A stretch of DNA of 40,396 bases from UBA3305 sp002373555. Lineage in GTDB: Bacteria; Bacillota; Clostridia; Lachnospirales; Lachnospiraceae. Under the pieces are notes generated by a model. That model had not been told where the DNA came from. It ran no database searches and saw only the letters and a list, made by a program, of their open reading frames with translations. The position numbers and the translations under genes are program-made. Positions 1 to 7,049 of this stretch are shown here, one piece after another (position 1 is the stretch's first letter; every line of letters starts with the position of its first letter). Location of the stretch: contig CAMOER010000022.1 of assembly GCA_946612455.1 (NCBI GenBank), forward strand, positions 1 through 40,396, given 5' to 3'.

Positions 1-39
1 AAAAAATAGGTAGTTCCTTAACTTAATAGAAACTACCTA
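1..39 (-). terminator. Rho-independent terminator after the uvrA-like gene
   Basis: Read on the minus strand, a perfect 9-bp stem (plus-strand TAGGTAGTT at 7-15 pairing with AACTACCTA at 31-39) is followed directly by six T residues (plus-strand A tract 1-6). It lies about 25 bases beyond the stop codon of the UvrA-like gene. The stem is AT-rich, so it is weaker than a typical GC-rich terminator. Confidence 0.65.
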
Positions 40-65
40 CCATTGGGGACAGGCATCGTGGGTTA
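37..65 (-). repeat. 29-nt TAACCC/GGGTTA repeat, degenerate copy A
   Basis: This matches the 29-nt unit found at 35340-35368, with the core TGGGGACAGGCA and the end GTGGGTTA intact and the other end decayed. The terminal TTA (63-65) is the TAA stop codon of the minus-strand UvrA-like gene, so the repeat supplies the stop. Confidence 0.7.
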
Positions 66-2591
66 CAAATAGCTGCCTGTTATACTGTCTTTGTTCTTCC
101 GGATCTGTCCGGGCGTTCCCTGTGCGATGATCCGTCCGCCGGCTTCCCCGCCGCCGGGTCCCATGTCGATCACATAGTCCGCGTTCCGGATCACATCCAG
201 ATCATGCTCGATCACGATCACCGTCGCACCGCTGTCGATCAGCCGCAGGAAGACCTGCAGCAGCGTTTCCACATCCAGCGGATGCAGCCCGATCGTCGGT
301 TCGTCAAATACAAATACGGAATCCGACTGTGTTCTGCCCATTTCGCTCGCGAGCTTCAGCCGCTGCGCTTCCCCGCCGGACAGGCTCGGCGTTGCCTCGC
401 CGAGCGTCAGATAGCCGAGTCCCAGATCATGGAGCACCCGCAGCTTTCTTTCCACTACGGGCAGATCACCGCATGCATCCAGGGCCTCATCAATACTCTT
501 CGCCATCAGCTCCGGCAGCGTCAGACCATCCTGCGCTTTCTTCGGAATCCGCCGGATCAGACAGGCTTCCTTCGCGTATCTGGTGCCGCCGCATTCCGGA
601 CACGGAATCTCCACATCCGGCAGGAACTGGACATCCAGGCTGATGGTTCCTGTACCGTCGCAGACCGGGCAGCGAAGCGCTCCCGTATTATAGGAAAAAT
701 CACCGGCTTTGCGTCCGGCCGCTTTTGCATCCGGCGTTCTGGCATATACCTTCCGCAGTTCGTCATGGATATCTGCGTATGTCGCGACGGTCGAACGGAT
801 ATTGATCCCGATCGGCGTTGCATCGATCAGTTTGACATGGTGAATACCTTCCGCCTGCACAGCCTTCACATGTCCGGGCAATTCCCCGCCCGCGGTCATC
901 GCCTGCAGCGCAGGGATCAGACTCTCCAGGATCAGGGTCGTCTTGCCGGAACCGGAAACGCCGGTCACGGCGATCAGCCTGCCTTTCGGGAAATCCGCCT
1001 CCAGCGGTTTCACGGTATGGATCGCATTTGTGGACAGATGGATCCTGCCGATGTCAAAGACCTGCTCTGCCGGCACGTGCCTTCCCGTATCAATGCTCTT
1101 CTTTCCCAACAGAAACGGCGCGATCCTCGAAGCCGGATTTCTCTCCACTTCCGCCAGTTCTCCTTCCGCGATGATCGTACCGCCGCCTGCGCCGGCATCC
1201 GGTCCGAGTTCGATCAGATAGTCCGCCTCTTTCAGGATATTGGTATCATGATCCACCAGGATCACGGAATTGCCGTCCGAAAGCAGATCCTGCATCACGC
1301 CGGTCAGCCCTTCCATATTGGAAGGGTGCAGCCCGATGGATGGTTCGTCCAGCACATAGAGGACCCCTGTCGTCCTGTTGCGAACCGCGCGGGCCAGCTG
1401 CATCCGCTGCCGCTCTCCCGTGGAAAGCGTGGAGGCACTGCGGTCCAGGCTCAGATAGGAAAGCCCCAGATCCATCAGCCGTTTTGCCGCGCCTCGGAAG
1501 GATTCACAGATACTCTCCGCCATCGGACGCATTTCCGGAGGCAGCGACGCCGGTACGCCGTCCACCCATTCACATAGCTCCGAAAGCGTCATCCTGCAGA
1601 CCTCCGCCAGAGAGATCCCGCGCAGCCTGGGCGCCCGTGCCGCCTCCGACAGCCTGGTGCCGCCGCAGTCCGGGCAGATATCCTGCCGCAGAAATTTCTC
1701 CACGCGCTTCATGCCCTTCTCGTCCTTCACTTTGGACAGCGCATTTTCAACTGTATAAGTGGCGTTGAAATACGTGAAATCCATGTCGCCGGCAGCGCCA
1801 CTGGTCTTGTTCTGATAAATGATGTTCTTCTTGACGGCAGGGCCATGGAAAACGATTTCCTTCTCCTTGTCCGTCAGTTCCTTAAAAGGCACATCCGTGC
1901 GGACGCCCATTTCCCGGGCAATGTCCTTCATCAGCGACCACATCAGTGTCTGCCACGGTGCGACCGCGCCTTCATCGATCGTAAGCGTATCATCCGGCAC
2001 CAATGTGGATTCATCCACGATCCGCACGATGCCGGTACCATCGCAGCGCTTGCAGCCGCCCTGACTGTTGAACGCCAGCTCCTCCGCGCCGGGCGCGAAA
2101 AAATGCGCTCCGCACTCCGGGCAGACGAGCGGCAGTTCCGCCGCCACATTCATGGACGGCTTCAGATAATGGCCGTTCGGGCAGCGATGCTCCGCAAGAC
2201 GCGAGAACATCAGCCGGAGATTGTTCAGGAGCTCCGTTCCCGTGCCGAAGGTGCTGCGGATCCCGGGGACGCCCGGACGCTGCCGCAGTGCCAGGGCCGC
2301 CGGAACGTAAAGCACTTCATCCACCTGCGCTTTTTCCGCCTGCGTCATTCTCCGTCTGGTATAGGTGGACAGGGATTCCAGATATCTTCTGGAGCCTTCC
2401 GCATAAAGAATGCCGAGCGCCAGGGAGGATTTTCCCGATCCTGACACACCGGCAATGCCCACGATCTGATGCAGCGGGATATCAACATCAATATTTTTCA
2501 GATTGTGTACTTTTGCGCCACGCACACGGATGCGCGCGGGGGCATCTTTTTCCTGTCTCATTCTGTCAGTTTGTTCCGGTCTCCGGCACAA
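63..2591 (-). CDS. UvrA-like ABC-type ATPase (UvrA paralogue with reduced UvrB-binding region)
   Basis: This tandem ABC ATPase of the UvrA family has 842 residues. Visible features are two Walker A motifs (GVSGSGKSS, GVSGSGKTT), two ABC signatures (LSTGERQRMQ, LSGGEAQRLK), two Walker B motifs (LYVLDEPSIGLHP, FVFDEPTIGLHP) and Cys-x2-Cys zinc modules (CPECG/CKRCDGTG, CPDCGGTRL, CPVCDGTG/CPECGGTR). Canonical UvrA is about 940 residues. Here the stretch between the first Walker A and the FNSQGGCKRC module is roughly 100 residues shorter, which is where UvrB normally binds. That makes it resemble class II UvrA paralogues linked to tolerance of DNA-binding drugs rather than the repair subunit. I chose the TTG start at 2591 because AAAGGAG lies 5 nt upstream; the first ATG would be at 2561. 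No uvrB or uvrC is nearby. The role in drug tolerance is inference. Confidence 0.85.
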   Translation of the reverse strand: MCRRPEQTDRMRQEKDAPARIRVRGAKVHNLKNIDVDIPLHQIVGIAGVSGSGKSSLALGILYAEGSRRYLESLSTYTRRRMTQAEKAQVDEVLYVPAALALRQRPGVPGIRSTFGTGTELLNNLRLMFSRLAEHRCPNGHYLKPSMNVAAELPLVCPECGAHFFAPGAEELAFNSQGGCKRCDGTGIVRIVDESTLVPDDTLTIDEGAVAPWQTLMWSLMKDIAREMGVRTDVPFKELTDKEKEIVFHGPAVKKNIIYQNKTSGAAGDMDFTYFNATYTVENALSKVKDEKGMKRVEKFLRQDICPDCGGTRLSEAARAPRLRGISLAEVCRMTLSELCEWVDGVPASLPPEMRPMAESICESFRGAAKRLMDLGLSYLSLDRSASTLSTGERQRMQLARAVRNRTTGVLYVLDEPSIGLHPSNMEGLTGVMQDLLSDGNSVILVDHDTNILKEADYLIELGPDAGAGGGTIIAEGELAEVERNPASRIAPFLLGKKSIDTGRHVPAEQVFDIGRIHLSTNAIHTVKPLEADFPKGRLIAVTGVSGSGKTTLILESLIPALQAMTAGGELPGHVKAVQAEGIHHVKLIDATPIGINIRSTVATYADIHDELRKVYARTPDAKAAGRKAGDFSYNTGALRCPVCDGTGTISLDVQFLPDVEIPCPECGGTRYAKEACLIRRIPKKAQDGLTLPELMAKSIDEALDACGDLPVVERKLRVLHDLGLGYLTLGEATPSLSGGEAQRLKLASEMGRTQSDSVFVFDEPTIGLHPLDVETLLQVFLRLIDSGATVIVIEHDLDVIRNADYVIDMGPGGGEAGGRIIAQGTPGQIRKNKDSITGSYL

Positions 2592-2649
2592 ATGTACTCC
2601 TTTCAGACGCTGTTTATCATACAATAACAAAATCCGCCGCGTTCTTCAA

Positions 2650-2678
2650 TAACCTGCGGTGCCTGTCCTCACGGGTTA
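2650..2678 (-). repeat. 29-nt TAACCC/GGGTTA repeat, copy B
   Basis: Read on the minus strand, this unit begins TAACCC immediately after the TGA stop of the lysR gene (TGA-TAA in tandem). It contains the core GAGGACAGGCACCG and ends AGGTTA. It matches the 35340-35368 unit over the full 29 nt with a few substitutions. It sits between lysR and the uvrA-like gene. Confidence 0.8.
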
Positions 2679-3593
2679 TCAGCCCAGCACCCGGAGCATC
2701 ACATCCTGCAGCGCCAGCGCCGCCTTCGAATGATAGCGCCCGGGCGGCATCGCAAGCCCCAGTTCCAGGAAAGTCCCGTCATCTCCCAGCGACAGATATT
2801 CCGCATTCTGATAATAATGATGGGAGCTGTAATAGGTAAACGCCAGACCAAGCCCCGCCGCGCCCATCGCTGCCGCAAAGAATGCCGACAGCTTTTCATT
2901 GTGCACTTTCGGCACCAGATCATGATCGGTGAAAATCCTTCTGGCCTCCCGTCCCAGGATCGTGTCGTAATCGCTCAGCAGAAATTCATATTCCATCGCA
3001 TCATGAATATCGATATATTGCTGGATCCTGGAAAGGCTCCCTTCCGGCGTTCTGTGTGCGTGCTGCATGACCGGGTGATCCCCTCTGGTAATCAGACAGA
3101 TCTCATCCCGCATCAGTGGCGTCACCTCCGCCTTGATTTTTTTCGTCGGGAGCACCAGCAGGCCCAGATCAATGTCCCCGTTCTGCAGCATCTGCTCGAG
3201 CGCCATGGAATTCTCTTCCACGATCTCTACATCGATGCCGGGGTATTCCAGCCGGAAAGCATTCAGCACTGGCGGCATGAGGAAGGAGCCGCGGAAGGTG
3301 CTGATCCCCATCAGGACTCTCCCCCGTTTCATCTCATGCAGATCCTGCATCTGATCCCGCACACTGTGATATTCCGACAATGTTCTGTAGGCGTACCGGA
3401 CCATCAGCTGTCCGGCTTCCGTCAGCCGCACGCCGGTGGATGTACGCACGAACAGCCTGCTTCCGAGTTCATTTTCCATCGTGCTGAGGAACTGGCTCAG
3501 GCTGGACTGCGCCATGAAAAGCCTTTCCGCCGCACGGGAAATGCTCTTCTCCTCTGCTATTGCGATCAGATAATTCAGTTCCCTGACTTCCAT
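2679..3593 (-). CDS. LysR-family transcriptional regulator
   Basis: This 304-residue protein has the usual length and layout of LysR regulators. An N-terminal winged helix-turn-helix (residues about 1-60) carries the typical ISRAAERLFMAQSSLSQ recognition region and LFVRT wing, followed by a linker helix and a periplasmic-binding-like effector domain (about 90-300). The start is supported by a GGAAAGGAAAG ribosome binding site. It is transcribed divergently from the hydrolase/permease operon at 3748, the normal arrangement for a LysR activator and its target. The 153-bp gap holds a perfect T-N11-A palindrome at 3641-3655. The natural ligand cannot be read from the sequence; the neighbouring MatC-like permease suggests a small carboxylate, which is inference. 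Confidence 0.93.
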   Translation of the reverse strand: MEVRELNYLIAIAEEKSISRAAERLFMAQSSLSQFLSTMENELGSRLFVRTSTGVRLTEAGQLMVRYAYRTLSEYHSVRDQMQDLHEMKRGRVLMGISTFRGSFLMPPVLNAFRLEYPGIDVEIVEENSMALEQMLQNGDIDLGLLVLPTKKIKAEVTPLMRDEICLITRGDHPVMQHAHRTPEGSLSRIQQYIDIHDAMEYEFLLSDYDTILGREARRIFTDHDLVPKVHNEKLSAFFAAAMGAAGLGLAFTYYSSHHYYQNAEYLSLGDDGTFLELGLAMPPGRYHSKAALALQDVMLRVLG

Positions 3594-3640
3594 ACGATTC
3601 TTTCCTTTCCCCGGATTTTCTGACCGGCCTCCTCTTTGCC

Positions 3641-3655
3641 ATCGGTTTTACCGAT
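3641..3655. promoter_or_regulatory. Probable LysR operator (T-N11-A palindrome)
   Basis: ATCGGT-TTT-ACCGAT is a perfect 6-3-6 inverted repeat containing T-N11-A, the known LysR-type box. It lies in the divergent promoter region, just downstream of a TATACT -10-like hexamer for lysR on the minus strand (about 3662-3667). This fits autorepression and activation of the plus-strand operon. The assignment to this regulator is inference from position. Confidence 0.65.
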
Positions 3656-3747
3656 AGCAAGTATAACATATTCTGTGTTTCGGCGATACCATTTTTTTAG
3701 TACGATGGAGTCAACAAAAGTGATCCGCCAAAGAAAGGAGAAGAACG

Positions 3748-4611
3748 ATGTCAAAAGTCTCAATGAAAGGCGTGTGCGACATGCATGTGCATACCAATCC
3801 GGATCTCAGGCTCCGCGCTTACAACGATTTCGAACTCGCCGAAGCCGGCGTCCGGGTCGGCGCCAGAGCGATCGTGATCAAGACACATCTGGGATTTACG
3901 GTGAACCGCGCCGCCATGGCCAACGAATTCATCCGCAGAGTATACGGGGAAGATACCGGTTTCACCATGTACGGCGGCGTCGTCATGAACAAGGTGATCG
4001 GCGGCGTCAATCCGGAAGCCGTCGAGAAGGGTTTGAAGCTCGGCGCGAAAGTGATCTGGCTTCCCACCCAGTCCGCAAAACGACATCTGGAGAAAATGGG
4101 CAAGGATCCGGTAGACGGCATCGAACTGGTCCGTGACGGGAAAGTGATCCCCGAACTGAAGGATGTCTTCCGTCTTGTCCGGGATCATGACGCGGTACTC
4201 GGGACGGCACACGTTTCGCCCGCGGAAGCATTTACGGTCGTGGAAGCCGCCAGAGACGCCGGTGTACAGAAGATCGTGATCACCCATCCCGAATGGTGGG
4301 TCGTAGACATGAGCCTCGAGGACCAGATCCGGCTGGTGAGGGATTACGATGTCATTCTGGAACGCTGCTACGCCCAAAATATGGGCGGCGGCCGATACAA
4401 GAGCAATCTTCCGGACAACCTCGACGTCATCCGCGAAGTCGGCTATAAGAACGTGATGGTCGCAACAGACGGCGGCCAGACAGAAAATCCCAACTGGGAG
4501 ATCGCCCTGGAGGAGTACATGCAGTATCTGTCCGATCACGGGATCACCGACGAAGAACTGTATTACATGACGCGAACCATCCCTTACCGCCTGCTCGGAA
4601 TCGAAGCCTGA
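3748..4611 (+). CDS. DUF6282-like amidohydrolase-fold protein
   Basis: This 287-residue protein begins with a metal-binding motif (CDMHVHTNPDLR, residues 10-21; His13 and His15). A Lys-His pair (VIKTH), a central Gly-Thr-Ala-His strand (LGTAHVS), a later ITHPEWW and an ATDGGQ near the C-terminus follow. This order of H-x-H, K/H, H, H and D is that of the amidohydrolase/PHP-like TIM barrels, and the opening resembles the uncharacterised DUF6282 family. AAAGGAG lies 7 nt upstream of the ATG. It is the first gene of an operon with a MatC-like permease 19 nt downstream and is divergent from lysR. A role in hydrolysing an imported cyclic amide, lactone or similar compound is inference; the substrate is unknown. 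Confidence 0.8.
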   Translation: MSKVSMKGVCDMHVHTNPDLRLRAYNDFELAEAGVRVGARAIVIKTHLGFTVNRAAMANEFIRRVYGEDTGFTMYGGVVMNKVIGGVNPEAVEKGLKLGAKVIWLPTQSAKRHLEKMGKDPVDGIELVRDGKVIPELKDVFRLVRDHDAVLGTAHVSPAEAFTVVEAARDAGVQKIVITHPEWWVVDMSLEDQIRLVRDYDVILERCYAQNMGGGRYKSNLPDNLDVIREVGYKNVMVATDGGQTENPNWEIALEEYMQYLSDHGITDEELYYMTRTIPYRLLGIEA

Positions 4612-4630
4612 AGAAAAAGGAGAACGAAAG

Positions 4631-5944
4631 ATGCTTAGTATTATGATCATTCTGGCGATCGCCATCGCCATCTTCCTCGGATACAAGACAAAGATCAACA
4701 CGGGTTTTTTCTGTATCGTATTCGCTTATATCATCGGCTGTTTTGTCATGGGCCTCAAACCGAAGGACGTGATCGGATTCTGGCCGGTCAGCACGATGTT
4801 CGTCATCCTGTCCGTATCGCTGTTCTATAATGTCGCGGCGATCAACGGGACACTGGAGAAAATGTCCGGTGCACTGCTTTATGCATGTCGCTCCTTCCCC
4901 GGACTCCTTCCTTACGCGCTGTTCGCAGTCGCCGTGATCCTGTCCGTCATGGGTGCCACATTCTTCACCGTTCTTGCTTTTCTTGCTCCTATTACCCTTG
5001 TGATCTGTGAAGAATCCCGAATGGACAAGCTGACGGGTGCGGTAGCGATCAATACCGGTGCGCTGGCCGGCGGAAATTTCCCCACATCGAATCTGGGCGT
5101 GATCTTCCGCGGGCTGGCCGACACCGCCTATGAATCCGCCCCCGAGCTCGCGGCCGTGGAAACCTTCGGCATGGAGATGCAGATCTTCCTCTTCGCGATC
5201 CTGTTCTCTCTGATCCTGATCACGATCTTCCGTTTCGGCTTTAAATCGAACCGCAATATCGGCAAGGGCGTGACCTTCAAAAAACCGGAAGCATTTGACG
5301 CGAAGCAGAAACAGACGCTGGCGCTGATGATGATCATGATGGTCGTCGTTCTGGTCTTCCCGCTCCTGAAGATCCTTCTTCCCGAAAATGAATTGATCTC
5401 GTTTGTCAGCGGCAAGGTTGATGTCGGTCTGGTAGCGGTTATCTTCGCTGTCATCGCATTCCTCATGAAGCTCGCTCCCCAGAAGGACGCGATTGCCAGG
5501 ATCCCGTGGAACACGATCCTGATGATCGCCGGTGCCGGCATGCTGATCGCCGTCGCCGTGGAAGCCGGCACGATCGAAGCACTGTCGACCTGGATCGGTT
5601 CCAATGTCCCCGCTCCGCTGGTACCCATTGCCTTCAGCATCGTCGGCGCGATCATGAGCTTCTTCAGCTCCACCACCGGCGTCGTGGCCCCCGCACTGTT
5701 CCCGCTGATCCCCGGCATCGCGGCTTCAGCCGGCATCAATCCGGTCGCCCTGTTCGCCTGCACGGTCCTCGGCGCGCAGTCCAGCGCGATCAGCCCGTTC
5801 TCTTCCGGCGGCTCCCTCATCATGGGCTCCTGCGGAAACGAGGAGGAAAGAAATACGCTCTTCAACCGTCTGCTGCTGACGGCCGTTCCGATCAGCGTGC
5901 TTGTATGCGCAGCATTCAATTTCGCCGTCGCATTTATCCTGTAA
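4631..5944 (+). CDS. SLC13/MatC-type permease
   Basis: This 437-residue polytopic membrane protein has about 11-12 hydrophobic segments. The N-terminus (residues 1-150) resembles the MatC dicarboxylate-carrier N-terminal domain. Two family-like re-entrant motifs are seen: GALAGGNFPTSNLG around residue 140 and SFFSSTTGVVAPALFP around 345, with a late AQSSAISPFSSGGSL. Such pairs of Ser/Thr/Asn-rich loops are typical of the ion-transporter superfamily that moves di- or monocarboxylates with Na+ or H+. AAAAAGGAG precedes the ATG, and the gene follows the DUF6282-like gene by 19 nt. Uptake of the hydrolase substrate or export of its product is inference. Confidence 0.8.
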   Translation: MLSIMIILAIAIAIFLGYKTKINTGFFCIVFAYIIGCFVMGLKPKDVIGFWPVSTMFVILSVSLFYNVAAINGTLEKMSGALLYACRSFPGLLPYALFAVAVILSVMGATFFTVLAFLAPITLVICEESRMDKLTGAVAINTGALAGGNFPTSNLGVIFRGLADTAYESAPELAAVETFGMEMQIFLFAILFSLILITIFRFGFKSNRNIGKGVTFKKPEAFDAKQKQTLALMMIMMVVVLVFPLLKILLPENELISFVSGKVDVGLVAVIFAVIAFLMKLAPQKDAIARIPWNTILMIAGAGMLIAVAVEAGTIEALSTWIGSNVPAPLVPIAFSIVGAIMSFFSSTTGVVAPALFPLIPGIAASAGINPVALFACTVLGAQSSAISPFSSGGSLIMGSCGNEEERNTLFNRLLLTAVPISVLVCAAFNFAVAFIL

Positions 5945-5954
5945 ATAAAAAAAT

Positions 5955-5995
5955 CCCATGGGGACAGGCACCGCGGTGCCTGTCCCCATGGGTTA
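5955..5995. repeat. Perfect 38-bp palindrome built from two fused repeat units (copy C)
   Basis: Positions 5955-5992 are a perfect 38-bp inverted repeat: CCCATGGGGACAGGCACCG joined to its own reverse complement with no loop. The right side continues to GGGTTA (5995); the left side has AATCCC in place of TAACCC. It sits between the convergent permease and nitroreductase genes and could work as a bidirectional terminator: plus-strand A residues (5948-5953) give a T run on the minus strand. It looks like two 29-nt units fused head to head. Confidence 0.9.
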
Positions 5996-5999
5996 TGGG

Positions 6000-6812
6000 T
6001 CATACCGCGACGGTCGCAATATAGACAATATTCTCTGCTGTTTCGATTCCCGGATCCACCACGGAAACGGAAGCCCTGATCCCCCGTTCCTTCAGTCCCA
6101 TCATAAAGTGGCAGAGCGCGATCCCGACATCGATCTTCTGCAGATCGCCCGCCGCATCGTTCACATACCCTTTATCCTGCTTTTCATAAAAATGGTATCG
6201 TCCGTCCGCACAGACGATCCTCCACGGCTGCTTGTTCACGGCGGACGGCGCAAGCCGCACCATCTCAAACAGATCCGCCAGTTCTTCCATCTTCGCCTCT
6301 GCAAGCGGCTGCTCGAATCCACCGTCAAAGAACAGCTTCTCCGCGGGCATGCGGCTGTCCGCACCGACGCCCCTGCGCATCAGGCTTTCTTTCACCGATT
6401 TCTTTTTTGCCGGATAACCGAGCGGGCTGATGCACGGCATCCTTTCTCCCGCACCGATACCGGCCGCTGCCTCAAATACCTCGCGCTTCATCGTACCCGC
6501 GATCCAGGTCGTACCGATGCCGAGCGACCACGCGTACAAAACGAATTTTTCAAAAGAATACCCGAAGGCAACATCCGCATACGGCTTCTTTTCGACCTTC
6601 CCGGCGACATAAAGCTTCTCGCCTGTGATGACCGGGCTCGCCAGTCCGTTCGTTTCCGCATCCAGGAAAACCAGTTCCACCGGTATGCCGAAAGGATTCG
6701 TGATCTTCTCCGCATACTGCTGCAGTTTTTCCAGATCCTCCGCCGTCAGATTCCTGCCGTCAAAAGTCCTGACACTTCTTCTGGTCCTGATCAGTTCCGA
6801 TAATGCTGACAT
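6000..6812 (-). CDS. Putative TM1586-like nitroreductase family protein
   Basis: This 270-residue protein begins with the nitroreductase opening LIRTRRSVRTFDGR (FMN phosphate contacts by the Arg cluster). It has a middle region GTTWIAGTMKREVF, then PLGYPAKKKSVKES, then a second-half LAPSAVNKQPWRIV motif and FDVGIALCHF-like helix (here KIDVGIALCHFMMG). The order matches the putative TM nitroreductase family, a two-repeat relative of NfsA/B that uses FMN and NAD(P)H. The ATG at 6812 follows GGGGG; the frame stays open upstream without a better start. It converges on the permease at 5944 across the palindrome. The physiological substrate is unknown. Confidence 0.85.
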   Translation of the reverse strand: MSALSELIRTRRSVRTFDGRNLTAEDLEKLQQYAEKITNPFGIPVELVFLDAETNGLASPVITGEKLYVAGKVEKKPYADVAFGYSFEKFVLYAWSLGIGTTWIAGTMKREVFEAAAGIGAGERMPCISPLGYPAKKKSVKESLMRRGVGADSRMPAEKLFFDGGFEQPLAEAKMEELADLFEMVRLAPSAVNKQPWRIVCADGRYHFYEKQDKGYVNDAAGDLQKIDVGIALCHFMMGLKERGIRASVSVVDPGIETAENIVYIATVAV

Positions 6813-6955
6813 AGTGATTCCCCCACTCGTATTTTGGATTTCTGCCCGGCAGCAGTTTACGGGAACTATCGCCGACCGGCTGCATGAGATCATTTTAGCA
6901 GAATCCACGGCGCGGTTCAATGCATTCCGTTTCCGATTGCTCTTCGCTGACAGCG

Positions 6956-6984
6956 TTGACAGAACCCCTGAAAAGTGCTATATA
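6956..6984 (+). promoter_or_regulatory. Sigma-A promoter for the KAP NTPase gene
   Basis: TTGACA (6956-6961), a 17-bp spacer and TATATA (6979-6984) form a near-consensus promoter. The start codon of the NTPase gene is at 7050, so the leader is about 55-60 nt. Positions 6813-6955 hold nothing else that I can identify. Confidence 0.75.
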
Positions 6985-7049
6985 AGCAAACAATGATTTC
7001 GTCGACAAATGTAACTTACAGAATGCCTTGCCATACAGGAGGAACACCT

